A DNA stretch of 64,000 nucleotides from Notamacropus eugenii (GCF_028372415.1 NC_092878.1:29990903-30054902); one strand, 5' to 3'. Shown: positions 21,461 to 34,268, counted from the stretch's first letter. Numbers and translations are program-made. The notes: generated from the sequence alone by a model not told the origin.

Positions 21461-23639
21461 ATTTTGGGATGACTCATCATCATACATCTTTTTACAAAGG
21501 CTTTTTGCGTCTTTATGTTTATCCTACTTTCATTTTATGTCCCAGGATGCTCAAATCCCATTTGAAAGCTGTGCTTCATCATGCATATATTTTAGCAGTT
21601 TTTATTAAACCAGAGTTCTTTTCCTTTTAGCTATCAAAATGCAGCAATATCTTATATCATTTAACAATTGATTGAACTCATTTTGTTCTTTATGTAAAAG
21701 AACTTTTTCTGTTCTTTTAAATGCTAACCTCCTGAAAAGTCTTTGAAGAGATAACGTACTAAATCAGCAGTGATGATACAAATGCAAATAGTAAATCAAT
21801 CCCTATCCTCATGGAAAGGGGAGGCAAGAGGTCCCTATGTAGTCATCTACAGAATAAATAGAAAGAGGATAAATAGAAATCAACGAAAAGTACATGAGGC
21901 AGTAAGTTTGCTGCCACCAGAAGTGTTCAACATAGACTGGATATTCAGCTACTTGTCAGAAGTTTTGTACAAAGGATTCCACATGGGGTGAAAACTCAAA
22001 CAACCTCCAAGAACCTTTGCATGCCTAAAGAAATGAGAGAAATAGTTTAAGGAAAACTGATTCTGAATTCCATAGGCTGTGCAGAATTTCTATGAGCTTT
22101 GAGTACTAAAACCTTTTTGCTAGACAGGGTTAACTCACTCTTTGGGTGTATTCATATGTGTTCAATGTTCCAGAAAATGTCAGGTCTCTTTTAGAACAAG
22201 CTAACAGAACCACATTCCTTTCCCCTCACAGGGAACTACCCAATAGCTAGCAGGAGAGCATTCTCTGAATTCTGAGTCTTGGGATAATCACCCTGAAGCC
22301 AACTCTACACATGTCCCCCTGTTTGTTCAAGGGATGAATTGGCATGCTAGGGCAGCATCCCAATTTCTCACCACGAGGACCACGACTGCATAAGGCAGCA
22401 CCATCATCATGGTTATATCAGTGACTTTTGAGTGACTCTGTACTCCTGACCACCGGAATATCTGGTAGCCATGTGTTTTGCACACGGGAAGGAAGCATTA
22501 CACATCTTCAACTGTTTTCAAGGCTATGGCAGCAGCAGCTCAGTAATTAGAGCAGAGAGATCTTGGAAAACCTTGTCTGGCCAGCGAATGATGAGTTTGC
22601 TTTTGGTTTAGGACATTAGCATGCAGAGGTGGGTCACAAGGGAAGGGTGGTGAGATGGTTTGGAAAGATAAAGGGGAGTGATTCAATGTGGTGGGGAAGT
22701 CTCTGAAGAAATCAAAGCACCCAAACATCATTATTTCTCTAGGCTCACAGACATTCTCTCTCTCACCAATTGTTTTTCTCTGCTAATGAAACTGTTGGAC
22801 CTTGAGATCCACATGGATAAACACACTGGTTGACTTTAAAGTTTCTTCAAATCCTAGGCCTAATTGGCAAATGACAGTGGGTGGAGGAAGCTTGTCAAGA
22901 AAGCCCACAAAACACTCTCTGGCAAGAGTCTCAATCCCTAGAAGACCGTTCTCTCGTGTTGTATTCTCTATGGACTAATGACATCGGAGAGTCACCAATT
23001 ATAAGGGAAATACCAGGATACCAGAGTTGTTCCATGGCAAAGTGGTCAATACATACCTTTCTCTACCCCTACACAAACCATGAGGCAAAATCAAGTCATT
23101 TCCTACAGAGAATCTTCAATCTGAAAAGAAGAGATTTGCTCTCATGTGCTGCTCCATAGACACAAAAGATAGCTTGGACCTTGGTAACTTGGGTTATAAT
23201 GGGAATGGGCTAGGAAAATGCTTTGGAACCAGCGAAGTCCCATGCAAACCTCATAAAGTTTGGCTTTTTCTTTTTTTTAACCAATGAACCCTAGGTCAGG
23301 ATGGGTTTGGGGGTAACTTCCTCCTCACAACCTCGACTTCCTGTCTCTAAGGGAAAGAAAAGACTCATCTCAGTCTCTCTTACAAAACATTTTGGTGACT
23401 TCAATGTAGATGAATCAGAAACATATGGATCAAATTTCCTCCTAAAATACACATGGGCTTAGCAATTAAAAGAAAATGTGTTGGATGCAGCAGATTTGCT
23501 CTTCCAGCCAAACCCAAATGTTTGAGAACTCCACAGCCCCCAGACAGAGTGATGGCCACCAAAAAGGATCACAAGGAATTAATGGAGAAAAACTAGGCTG
23601 ATAAATGTAGAGGCACAAGGCATACAATAACTAGGAGGA
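21461..23639. other. 2.2 kb with no recognised repeat or gene
   Basis: This is the longest stretch in the first 30 kb without a recognisable mobile element. Six-frame reading gives only short frames (73, 63 and 92 codons) with no motif. It is less AT-rich than its surroundings. It could be unique or conserved non-coding DNA. Confidence 0.4.
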
Positions 23640-23870
23640 AGCACTACTAGGCCTGGTGTCAGGAAGACCTGAATTCAAATCTGTTCTCAGACGTGTATTA
23701 CAAGTATGACCCTGGGCAAATCACTTAACCTCTGTCTGCCTCTAGTTTTCTCATTTGTAAAATAGAGATTATTGTAGCACCTACTTGGGTTGTTACAAGG
23801 CTCAAATGGGATAATATTTATAAAATGTTTAGCCTAGTGCCTGGCACGTAATAAGTGCTTAATAAAAAAC
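23640..23870 (+). repeat. THER1/MIR-type CORE-SINE (near full length)
   Basis: Runs from 'agcactactaggcctggtgt' through 'caaatctgttctcagacgtg', 'tgaccctgggcaaatcactt', 'ttttctcatttgtaaaatag', 'gcctagtgcctggcacgtaa' to 'taagtgcttaataaaa'. The order is intact. Confidence 0.85.
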
Positions 23871-23884
23871 CCAGAAAAACAAAA

Positions 23885-23990
23885 CTTATTTCCTTCCTTC
23901 TCCCCCCACCCCGCTTCCTTTCTCTATCCCTCCTACTCTTCATCCCTCCCTCCCTTGTTTTCCTTCCTTTCTTCCATCCAGTCAACATTT
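23885..23990. repeat. Polypyrimidine tract (CCTT-rich)
   Basis: About 100 bases of C/T-rich sequence following the SINE tail, with irregular ccttcc units. Confidence 0.7.
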
Positions 23991-24766
23991 TGTTTTTCAA
24001 CAGTCAGCAATTTCCATGCACACAGAAATAGGGAATGAAGCATTTTAGTGTCTATGGATCCCATTAACAGGGAAAATTCTCCTGCAGAAATTATGCACTA
24101 GAAAATTTGCCTTGAAATATGGGCTGATAAATGTGTTAACTTACAAGGAAAAAATCTAAACTATATTAGAAAAGGGTTGTTACAAGATGTACTGGATAGA
24201 CATACACCAAACACATTCTGGCTGGCAGGCTGTACATTCTGTTATTTGATAAAACTAATAATGTGGTAGGACGTGTTGATATAACTGATCCATTTAGCAA
24301 AAACCACAAACATTTACACAGAAAAAATAAATAAATAAGGTTTGCAGCTCTGGCAGAGGAGCTAAAACAAATCTAGAAACTGAGGAGCATCAAAAAAAAA
24401 GACAGATATTGACTTGGCAAGTGGGATGATTTCACTGCACATTTGTTTGACTCAGGGAACAAAACGTTTGGTCAAATCAAGGGAACTCATCATTCAGTCA
24501 CTTTCTACATTTATTTACTAAATAGCTATAGGTATCTCCCTAACTGATTTCTGCCCCAGTTGTGTAAAATGAGGTGAATGCTACCATTTGTCACTAGATA
24601 TCTATGAAGTACTTTGCACTCCTCTGAGGAAGGAGCAGAGCCATAACTAGGAATTCTGCACATTGAGCAAAGTGGGCAGATCAGGTGATAGGGAGAGCTC
24701 ACCTGGGGTGTATAGCCATGGAAAATGAGAAGAAAAAGCACAGCCTTTGACAGTGCTGATAGAATC
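23991..24766. other. No feature recognised
   Basis: AT-rich, no coding signal. A weak SINE-like phrase lies near 24,555-24,625. Confidence 0.4.
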
Positions 24767-24774
24767 CCCTAGAT

Positions 24775-24988
24775 CAGGGGATTCATGTTAAGAACATGAA
24801 GTCCATGGATTTCAGGAGGTTTATTAACTTGGGTGGGAAAAAAAATTACATCTTTGTTTTTCACTAACCTCTAACTGAAATTTCTCGTTTCCTTTAATTA
24901 TAAAGGTAGGCAACAAATATTTTTTCTGTCCATAGATTTCACCAGACTGCCAAAGGGATCCATGACACAAAAGTGTTAAGAACTTCTG
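24775..24988. mobile_element. hAT-type MITE ('gttcttaac' family)
   Basis: A 214-bp element whose right end reads 'gtgttaagaacttctg', the reverse complement of the 'cagaggttcttaacct' end found in the sibling copies; the left end is more decayed ('caggggattcatgttaagaa'). Internally 'tttcaccagactgccaaagg' and 'atccatgacacaaaag' are family-typical. Flanks CCCTAGAT (24767-24774) and CTCTAGAT (24989-24996) form an 8-bp target duplication with one mismatch. Confidence 0.82.
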
Positions 24989-24996
24989 CTCTAGAT

Positions 24997-26019
24997 TTTA
25001 GGACCCTGAGACAAACCCCAGCTGCCCCATTTAGTTATGGCTCAGAGAAAAGAAAATACAAAGACAAGCCATCATTACTGGGCTTTTCCCTCAAGTTTAG
25101 GAGAGTAACTTTTTGCACTTTGGGTTTTGTTTCCAAGTCTTTAAGAATGTCTCTGGCTTTTCGATGGGACATTAATATTTTAGAATCCTCTTTAAATGTG
25201 TTGAGATAACACTGGGGAGTTTTTTACTTAGATGAGACCAGTTTGGATTCTCTGACATCAATAGCCATATAATCATACTTAGATAACACAGACCACCCAG
25301 GAAACTAAAATGACTTCACAAATAGTCAATCACATAATCTCAGCAGATCTTTGAAGAGGTTTTTACATAGCAGAGGGAGTCATTCTCAATAAAATAGCCA
25401 AGGAACTGAGTGAGTGATGTATCTAAATTTACGGGAGACCTGTGAGAGAGCCACAAATAAACTAGAGAAATGCTTCTGACATTTTGCAAATCATAAACAT
25501 TACCTGACACAATCTTCTCCCAATTTATTCTTTCATTGTTTTGAGCATTATATGCACCAAAGATGCTTCCAGAAGATTCCCAACTCAAACCGTATTGCAA
25601 CTTTTTTATGGTGTGGTGGTAGGGAGGTGGAGAGTGGGAAGGTGAGAATTGCAGACAACAGGAAGGAGGTATGGAAATTCTGGTGCCAAGTTTTTTCTAT
25701 TTTTACAAACAGATAATGTTCAATTGACAACACTGTTAGAAACTAATACCTTATTGGTTACTGTGCTGGGCTCCACTTGGCACAGAATCATAGATTTGTT
25801 ACTCTCCGACCTGAAATATGATTGGTGCTTTCCTTTACAGTTTGATCTTTTTCACTTGAATGATAAGGCAAGTATTTTTTGGTAGGGGGTGAAGTAGATG
25901 CATTTTGTGACAGTTTTAAGGTATAATTGATATTTTCCCCTTAGGAAGCCTGATTACTTTCATCCTCATTCAAGGTAGATGCCTATAGCACACTGTCCCC
26001 AGTTAAACTAAAGCAACTT
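24997..26019. other. No feature recognised
   Basis: No gene. Open frames at 25,340-25,885 overlap on both strands and show no motif. Confidence 0.4.
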
Positions 26020-26470
26020 ACAAAGTCAAGCCAGTAAGCATTTATTAAATGCTGATCATCTGCCAAACTTGGTGCTAAGTGTTGAGAATACACATAGAAG
26101 CAAATAGAAAGATAGTTCTTGCCCTCAAGGAGCTTATATTCTAATGGGGGAAAAGATAATACATAAAAGAAGGCTGAAAGATGATAGGAAGGGAAAGATA
26201 TCCATGAAATGTGTGGGGGTGGTGCATAGTAGAGTAAGAAGTTTGGAGAGTCAAAAGCGGAGAGCTGACTGAGGAATGAAAGAGTAAATATGGTTGGCTT
26301 GGGAAATATCTTGAAGATGGAGGTTCCAGGAGGAAATGATCCATCAAAGAAAGTGGCCACAGCGGTGAAGGAATCTTCCAGGGTGAGAAGAATGCTAGGG
26401 AAGGGTACAGAAACAAGTTCAAAAAGTCAGGAGTAGAGCCCAGAGAGGAATAAAGGTACAAAGTCTTCCC
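26020..26470 (+). mobile_element. L2-type LINE fragment
   Basis: 'agccagtaagcatttattaa', 'tggtgctaagtgttgagaat', 'cttgccctcaaggagcttat' and 'ttctaatgggggaaaagata' match the marsupial L2 consensus order; the remainder is a diverged continuation. The 125- and 106-codon minus-strand frames are antisense to it. Confidence 0.75.
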
Positions 26471-28309
26471 ACTAAATGAACTTACATTTTTTCCATCATT
26501 ATTTTTAATAACAGATTTTCAACTCAAGGACAATTGCTTTATCTCCTTTGTGATGCTTGGAAGAAGAGAAAGAGATGAAAAGATTCACCTGAAAGGTGAA
26601 ACTTCAAATCTTTTATGATGTTGATACAGACTAGGGAAAGGAGAAACTAAATCCTGGCATGTTGTGCTTGGGGAGAAAAAACATTGCAGAAAGAGTCTAA
26701 TGACAATTCAAGATTTTATCTGAAAGGAAAAGATCAAGGAGAAGCTGGTCTGCTATATGCTCAGTTTAAAACTAGTCAAAATATGTGATTTTGACAGGAT
26801 GAAACAAAAAAAGATATTTGACAATTTAAAGATAAAAGAATTGTCTATCTGATCATGTCTTTCTGATTTCCCATAAATGGAAATTATATAATTTTTGAAG
26901 GAAATATATTAGGAAGAAATATATATTAAATTCCCAGAGCTTACCATAGTGATGGACTCTGAAAGGAATCAGAGCATATGGCATGGTGATTTCTCTCAGC
27001 CATGACCATGCTTCTGGGTGACTGGAAGGATGGTGGTGCTATCAACATTAATAATGTTTCCAAAATCATATGAAAGCACCATTTTCAGTGGAAAACAAAC
27101 CTCTCATCTTAAAAGTCTCAAAACACTACAGTAACAATGTCCCACCAATTTCAGTTTATGATGGAAATATATGTTTGTGTCTGTGTGTATTTACACATGT
27201 ATATGTGTTTGGGAAGGTCTGTATATAAACATCGATGTACAGGGCAAAGTTAGTAGGGGTGGAATGTGGAGGTGTAACATGAGAAGTAAGGACAGGCAAA
27301 AAGGGTGGGAGAGAGGAAAAGGGTGGGATAAAAACTCAGGTTCAGCATCTCTATGCATATTTTTAACAGTAGGCTAACCATGTTCTGCCAATAAATACTT
27401 TTTGAAAATTATTATGTTGGAAAATTTTTTTCCAGGTCTGAACAATATGTACTAGCTCTACCTGCATTTGCCACAACCAGTCCCATCTTCTTAACCAATC
27501 CAACTTCTCTCAGATGGCTACCAGATACTCCTGTGGTTGGGAACCACTCACACAGAAGCCACAACAACCAAAAGAACACTGCTTTGACACAGTGTTCCTT
27601 CATGATGGATTAAGTTGATCCACTAATTTTCATTCTTAAACAAATGTCTGTTTGTGTGTGTACATGTGCATATATGCATGCAAAAGTCATAGTACCCTTC
27701 TCCTGTTCCTAGAGAGTGACTTTGTCTTCTCCAAAAAGTGTTTTCAAAAGGCATTAGGGCTTCAAACCCTACACATTCCCTTGTTATCCCTTCTTCTCTT
27801 GGCCATCTCAACCTTTCTTTATGAAGGTAACGTTCAGGTATGTGAAATTCCTTCAGAAACTTAATGTGTTGAACAAATATAAGGAATTATTTTTAGTATT
27901 AGGCTAAGAGAATTCAAGCAACGCCCTTCAACAATTACATGGAGGTTTCTCGAAAAGTCAGACAAAGAGGGAATATAGAACTAGATGTATCTTATAACTT
28001 CCTCATTGAACCTATTACCATATTTACATTAGAAAACTTTGATGTTTCTTTTGGAGATCATCACCTCCACCTAATGAAGGTGTCTGTGGCCAAGACATCC
28101 AAGAGATACCCTCTCTTTGAGAGCTGGTTATCACACTCCTTCCCAGTCAGTGCAAGTGTGCATCCATACACATATAATTTCTTTTAGACTTTAGGAATAT
28201 TGGTCCATGTTTAATTTCATGGAAAGAACTTAATTATATAGTCAGGAGTTCCCAAAAAAACTATTTCCACAGAAGATCATTATTTCATGGTAGAAGGAAA
28301 GGACAAACA
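26471..28309. other. No feature recognised
   Basis: Small TG-rich tracts (27,170-27,215 and 27,648-27,685) but no gene or clear transposon. Confidence 0.4.
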
Positions 28310-28925
28310 AACTGTACCCATAAAATAGGAATAAGGAGACCTGGGATCTGTCTTTAATGCTGTCACCCAGCAATTGTACATTTTTGGACAACACACTTCA
28401 ACCATCTAAGTTTTAGTTTCCTCCCCTTTAAAATAAGGGATTTGGATCAGATGATCTTACATTTCCTCCCAGTTGTAAACTTCTATGATCATTTGACCAT
28501 CACCTTAAACATTTGAATATAGTTGTATGATTTCGCAGGAAATATTTTCTTATGAAATTCTTTGATAGGGCCATAGGATCATAGGTTCAGTGCTGAAAGG
28601 GATATTAGAGACCATCAAGTCCAATGAGACATAGGGAGTTTGAATGACTCGCTCAGGGTTGTGTAGCTAGTAAGTATCTGAGGCAATTTTGAATCCAGGT
28701 TTTTGAGTTCAGTGTTTTATTACAATGCTACTTCAGAAGCGAAATGGAATGTTTGAAATGACACTTTAAAATCATCATTTCTTGAGCTGGACCTGGTAGG
28801 AATCTTTGAGATCATCTAGGCTAAGAGGAATGATTTACTCAAGGTCCTAGAGTTATCCAAACAGCAGAGTCAGGATTTGTATTCTTTCAGTCTAGTATTT
28901 TTCAATTACCCAATGATAAAGCCCC
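28310..28925 (+). repeat. Cluster of three SINE/MIR copies
   Basis: 28,315-28,492 is a tRNA-SINE ('tttcctcccctttaaaataa', 'gatgatcttacatttcctcc'). 28,565-28,745 ('ggatcataggttcagtgctg', 'gggttgtgtagctagtaagt') and 28,780-28,920 ('gagctggacctggtaggaat', 'tcaaggtcctagagttatcc') are MIR-like 'ggatcatagatttagagctgg' repeats. Confidence 0.65.
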
Positions 28926-28934
28926 TTTTCATTT

Positions 28935-29175
28935 TTCAGTCATTTTCATTCATTTCAGATTCTTTGTGATCCCATTTGGGATTTTCTTGGGAAAGATAGT
29001 AGAGTGGTTTGCCATTTCCTTTTCCAGCTCATTTGACAGATGAGGAAACTGAGGAAAACAGGGTGAAGTGACTTGCCCAGGGTCACATTGCTAGTAAGTA
29101 TCTGAGGCTGGATTTGAACTCATGAAGATGAGTCTTCCTCATTCCAGGGTTGGCAGAACATGACCTAGCTGCCTC
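28935..29175 (-). repeat. MAR1-type SINE, minus strand
   Basis: Plus-strand reading gives the reverse order: 'gtggtttgccatttcctttt', 'ttgacagatgaggaaactga', 'ttgcccagggtcacattgct', 'ctggatttgaactcatgaag', ending 'tgacctagctgcctc'. Confidence 0.85.
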
Positions 29176-29339
29176 TAACAGAGCCCCTTTAGAAGCCTAA
29201 TTTCATAACATGGCCAAAGCTTTGTGTCCCAACTTATATCTTGGTCACAAACAAGTAGCTTCCTTTTAAGGAGCAGAAACCAGGTTGTGACAGATGTAGG
29301 GAAATAAAGCTTGCAATGAGATATTTTGAAAAATAGTGA

Positions 29340-29860
29340 CAGTCAAACAAGTTGTGGTATATGATTTTGATAAAATACTACTGTGCTATAAGGAATGATG
29401 AGATCAATGATCTTAGAAATACATGGATAGACTTGCATGAAATAATGAAGAATCAAATAAGTAAAAGCAAGAAAACATATACAGTAACAGCAATAGTGTT
29501 TTAACAACCACTTTGAGTGGCTAAGTCATTTTGACTATTATAAATACCCAAATTAACAGCAAAGGATGTATGAAGGAAGATGCTATCTGCATCCAGAGAA
29601 AGAAATGATTAATAGAAGTATGTATAGAATTATTTTATGCATGTGCACACACACACACACATATTTGTGTTTAGTGGTAGTCATCTCTAGGGTGGGGGAA
29701 AGAAAAAAAAGAAACATTATAACTTTATTATATATTTTAAAAGAACAGCAAGTTGTACATAATTGATTTGCAATTTCATGTACAATCATCTTTTAAAAAC
29801 CATACTATGTGAAGGAAATGCTTTATTTCATCAATTAAAAAATTAAAAAAAAAAGAAAAT
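29340..29860 (+). mobile_element. L1 3' end with poly(A) tail
   Basis: 'ataaggaatgatgagatcaa', 'atacagtaacagcaatagtg', 'gctatctgcatccagagaaa' and 'aatttcatgtacaatcatct' follow the L1 ORF2-end/3' UTR order, ending in A-rich sequence at 29,838-29,860. It contains a short CA run at 29,647. Confidence 0.8.
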
Positions 29861-30585
29861 TAGTGACAATGATTGGAGCCCCCATTAACAACCATAACTT
29901 TTATTTACATCCTAGTGTGATGATTAAAAAGGTTTGAGACATAGTTTCTGAATTTAATCATTTTATTAACGAAGCCAGTAGATTATTAATAAAAGGATGT
30001 TCATTTAGTCACCTCTCTTAGACCAAAGACCCCTACTAGCAGTGGAGTCACAATTTATATGCCCTTTGAAAAGTAGATGTTTCCAAGGGATGGCAATCAG
30101 CTGTGATTTGTTAACACAATGGGAGGTGGGCTATCTTGCAGTACATGACTTAGGTCACTCAAATGTTGGTCAGAGAGACATCAATTTCCATATTACATCT
30201 CTTTATGATGGGGAGAATCAGCATTTTTCCCAGGCCTGTCTGAGCCAACACAATAAACAGGAATACACCCATTAGCCCAAACTTAGAATTTCTTTTACTG
30301 TTTGATTAGATCTCAGCTTGGATAAATCTCTATGAGAGACTTCCCACATCGGTTGATTTCTAGATAAGGAAGTAGGAAAGAGGGACACCTTGTATCTAAT
30401 GAAATAGTTACTAAATATGAGAGGAATATTCATTTCTCACATTGGTATATTATCCAGTTGAGGCTACGGGTGGCTTGATAAAATAGAAAGAACAGAAATT
30501 TAAAATGGCAATCATTTGGCAAAGACTTTACATATATCTTTCACTGGCCAAATTAGTGTCCTTTCTTTATAATCCTGCCCTTGCT
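29861..30585. other. No feature recognised
   Basis: No repeat identified. The 77-codon frame at 30,042 has no recognisable motif. Confidence 0.4.
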
Positions 30586-31451
30586 TTGATGTATTTCAAA
30601 TACTAAACAACTTCTATGCTCGAAAGCACTTTATTAGGCACTGGGAATACATCAATGATAAACTAAACAATCCATATTCCCAAAAATCTTATAGTCTACT
30701 AAGGATATACATAATAAACATGAAGACAAATAAGCATTAGAGTGGTAGAGTGTGATAGAGGCACAGACAAAGGGCTCATTTCAGCTCAAGGTATGAAAGT
30801 AGACTTCATGGAGAAGGCAGAAAGTGAGCTGGTCCTTGGAAGGAAGAGAAACATTTCTTTAGGAAGAGGAAGGAATGTTTTGTAGGCCTAGGGGATGGCC
30901 AGTGTGAATGCATGGGGTAGGAAACAGCTGAATAAAATCAGGGAACTTAAGTATGAAGGGAAATGATATGAAATAAGATTGGAAAGGCAGGTTGGAGCCA
31001 GACTGTAAAATTCCTTATATGCTAAATTGAAGAGCTTGTTATTTTATCCTACAGGTATGTTAGCAGTTGACCTGCTTAGCCATCTTGGCCATATCATAAT
31101 TACAAGTGACATTCCTTCTAGCTGTTTGGAATGGGAAGAAGGGTGGAGAGAAGAATTCTCCTTATTCGCACCTTAGCTCTGCCCAGAACCATAGCGAGTC
31201 CCAAAAAGTCACGTTGGATTAAGCAGGCAGCTTTCTGTTATTGACAGAATAATATTCAAAACAGATTTGTCCCTTGGAAAAAGGATTGGATGGAGAGGAT
31301 GATCATGATTCCAGGGAACAGATAATGACAGTTCTAGGCATAGTTCTAGGGAACTACAAGGGAAGAATGTCGTCTATATTGTAAAATGTGGTCACTCAGT
31401 TGTCTTTGCTTAACTGTTTCTCTTGTTTTTATTACAAAGGAAGGTTCAGTT

Positions 31452-31454
<3 letters not shown>

Positions 31455-31490
<36 letters not shown>

Positions 31491-31524
31491 GTGTGCATGT
31501 GCATGTGCGTGCATGCGTGTGTGT
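31455..31524. repeat. (GT)n microsatellite with variant tail
   Basis: About 16 pure GT units, then GTGCATGT/GTGCGTGCAT variants. Confidence 0.95.
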
Positions 31525-31534
31525 AGGGGGCATA

Positions 31535-31672
31535 GCCAGAAATGACAATGTGGCCTTGGGCAAGTTCTTTAGGCTCTCTGGGCTTCATTTTCCTCATCTC
31601 TAAATTGAGGGGATTGCAGTAGATGGCTTCTGAAGTTCCTTCCAAGTTCTAAATCTATGATCATAAGATATT
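31535..31672 (+). repeat. tRNA-derived SINE 3' portion
   Basis: 'tggccttgggcaagttcttt', 'ttttcctcatctctaaattg', 'ctgaagttccttccaagttc', 'taaatctatgatcataaga'. Confidence 0.75.
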
Positions 31673-32089
31673 TTTAAAAGTATTCATAAAACTTAATTGA
31701 AAACAAAATTAATTTATTTTTACTCCCTCTCTCCATTCTTTTTTCTTCTTCAGAGTGCTCCATTTTCATTTCTCTTAGGCTCAATCTCAGGTTTTAGCTC
31801 TTGCTCTAGTTCTCACAGCAAATAATTGATGGATGGAGAAAATGTTATTAACAGGTAATAGGGAGCCACTTCAATTTCTTGAGCAGGAGAGTGCTATGTT
31901 CAGATATTATACATAAGGAAAATTATTTTGGCAGCTTTGTTTGGCTGGGTTGGAGGGGAGAGATTGGAGGCAGGGAAACCAGTTAAAAGATTATATATTA
32001 CAATAGTCTAAGAAAGGAGGTGGGTGAGGGGTGGTAATTGTATGAGTGGAGAAAAACATCTAAATTGCATAGGTGAGTCCTAGAGTTGA

Positions 32090-32590
32090 CAGCTGTTTGG
32101 CAGCCTATTTTTCTAACCTTATTGGCCATTACTCCCCACCTCCCTCCACTCTTTATTCATGCCCAACTGGTCTTCTTTCTGTTCTTCACACATGATATTT
32201 CATCTCCCCTTTGCTGTCATTGTTCTGGTGGTCTCCCATGCTTGAGATGCACTCCCTTCTGGCCTCCATCTCACAGAGTGCCTTCCTTTAAAATACAGAC
32301 CAGGTATTATCTTCTGAATAAATCGTTTCTCTACTCGCCCCCCCTCCCCGCAACCAGTGTTTTCTCTTCCAAGCTACTTTATATTTAACAATTTTGTATA
32401 TATTTGTATTCATTTATATTTGTATCTATTTGTGTTGAACTTAATGTTTATACTTTAGGGCATGCTTATTATCTCCTCCATTAAAATATAAGCCTATTGT
32501 GAGAAGGGATTGTTTTATTCTTTGTACCTGTAGCTCCAGCTTTTAGCACGGTGTTTGGCATATAATGAACACTTAATAAATGATTGATTG
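32090..32590 (+). mobile_element. L2 3' end nested in a longer L2
   Basis: The C-rich segment and 'cttttagcacggtgtttggc', 'ataatgaacacttaataaat', 'gattgattgag' form the L2 3' terminal order ('gcttagcacagtgcctggcacatagtagg...ttgattga'). L2 internal sequence resumes immediately after (block 3 above). Confidence 0.65.
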
Positions 32591-32902
32591 AGTAAGGGGA
32601 GGAAGAAGAGTCAAAGATGATTCTAAGCTTTCAAGTCAGAGGGATGAGGAAGCCATCAGTGGAAATGGGGAAGTCAGGGAAAGGGGGACTTTTAGAGGGG
32701 AGATGATGAGTTGACCTTTGGTGACATGTCATAAACTTGCTACTTATAGATATAGATATCTTATGCTCAAGGTCCTCCAATACCATGTGGACAACATCTT
32801 TCTAAAACCGACTAGGAAAGTTCAGGAAGTAGTCTATTTAGATAAGAGATCTGAGATAAATCTGATTAACACTCTCTTATCATTGATCTCTATGCTAACA
32901 TA

Positions 32903-33165
32903 GGGGCAGCTAGTGGAACAGGGGATAGAGTACCAGATCTAAAGTCAGGGAGACTTGAGTTCAAATTTGCCCTCAGACACCTATTAGCTATGTGACTCTG
33001 GGTAAGTTATTTCATCTCGGTTTGCCTCAGTTTCCCAATTTGTAAAATAAGGATGCTAATAACACCTACCTCCCAGGGTTTTAGGGAAGATCAGATGAGA
33101 TAATAATAGTAAAGGGTTTGGTATATGCTAGATGGTATGTAAATGTTGGCTATTAATAAATATTA
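32903..33165 (+). repeat. THER1/WSINE-type SINE, full length
   Basis: Starts 'ggggcagctagtggaacagg', then 'tcaggga gacttgagttcaa', 'gtgactctgggtaagttatt', 'tttcccaatttgtaaaataa', 'acctacctcccagggtttta', 'gtaaatgttggctatt'. Confidence 0.88.
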
Positions 33166-33222
33166 TTATAGAATTATAAATAGTGTTATCATATTATTAT
33201 TTACAGCACATCCCAAAATATG

Positions 33223-33285
33223 TGTGTACATATATATGCATATATATATATATATATATATGCATATATACACATGCATACATAC
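33223..33285. repeat. (TA)n / ATGC-TA repeat
   Basis: Alternating TATA with TGCATA interruptions, roughly symmetrical, so it can form hairpins or cruciforms. Confidence 0.85.
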
Positions 33286-33989
33286 GCACCTACGTGAGGA
33301 CCCAGGCTCCTCATGTACTCACTTCAGGACTGTACAACTTCCGCTTGTCTTATCGACTTTTCTTAACTTCTTCCCTTTATTTGTTTTTCTGGTAGAAATA
33401 CTCTGAATCTCCCTCATCGTTCACTTTCCCCAAGCTCCTGCAAACAGACTGACTCTCCTAGAATCAGTCTTTGATTCCATATAAGCCCATATTATAGTTC
33501 ATCTTTTCCTTTTCATATAGGTTAATGAACCCCTTTCTTGGTCAATAAAGTCCTTCACACCAATGTTAGTTCTCCATCTGTGTTTCTTCCTCTGTCACTC
33601 ACAAGCCAGTCTCCAAACATGCCATCTCCAGTCTACTTCCTGATGCCTTTAAACAACCCCTATGAGTAACTGGTAAGATCTTCATGATTTTGATTGGTTG
33701 TGTTGAAATAGTGTTGACATGACCTTAATTCCATATTTATTAGCATATACTCAGTAAATGCTTGAGGCAAATCTGGGATTAAAGTCTTTGTGTTTCTTTC
33801 CAGTCTGCTTCTCAGTACTTTTCCTTGAAAAATCTTGTGAAAATACATCTAGATGATACCCTAAAATTTTAGGATTCCATGAGTAGATAAAATTTTCTTT
33901 GGTTTTTTAACACAACTGACACAATAAAAAGCTTTCTGTAGTTAAAATGTGAATCTAACAAAATTCAAGACAAGGACCTATAAAATACT
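33286..33989. other. No feature recognised
   Basis: An AATAAA occurs at about 33,543 ('ggtcaataaagtccttcaca') but no associated exon can be supported. Confidence 0.4.
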
Positions 33990-34195
33990 CAAAGATGGAA
34001 ATAACAGTTAATATTTATACGATGCTTTAAACTTCAAAAAAGTGTCTTATTATGTCTGTTTTACATGTGAGGGAACTGAGTCTAAGAAGGGTCAATCGAC
34101 TTAAGGTTTAGTAAACTGTGACTGAGGCAGGATTTGCACTCAGGTCTTCCTGATCCCAAAATCTGGTTCTTAAGCTATTGTACCTTCTAGTCACA
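33990..34195 (+). repeat. MIR-type SINE
   Basis: 'aacagttaatatttatacga', 'gttttacatgtgagggaact', 'gactgaggcaggatttgcac', 'tcaggtcttcctgatcccaa'. Confidence 0.65.
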
Positions 34196-34265
34196 TCTGA
34201 GAGCTATAAAGAAGAAAAACTTAGGAAAAGAACACATAACATTTTAGTAAAAATGTATTAGAAAC

Positions 34266-34268
<3 letters not shown>

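Larger units (their letters stand above)
30586..32720 (+). mobile_element. Long L2 LINE remnant, split by later insertions
   Basis: Three blocks are in order. Block 1 (30,590-31,065): 'taggcactgggaatacatca', 'tgtgatagaggcacagacaa', 'ggaatgttttgtaggcctag', 'aagattggaaaggcaggttg'. Block 2 (31,840-32,085): 'aggtaatagggagccacttc', 'gagcaggagagtgctatgtt', 'ttacaatagtctaagaaagg'. Block 3 (32,590-32,720): 'agagtcaaagatgattctaa', 'agtggaaatggggaagtcag'. The gaps hold a SINE, a TG repeat and a separate L2 3' end. Confidence 0.75.

Noticed and set aside
33543..33549. AATAAA at 33.54 kb as a gene end
   Set aside because: No coding exon or UTR could be linked to it.
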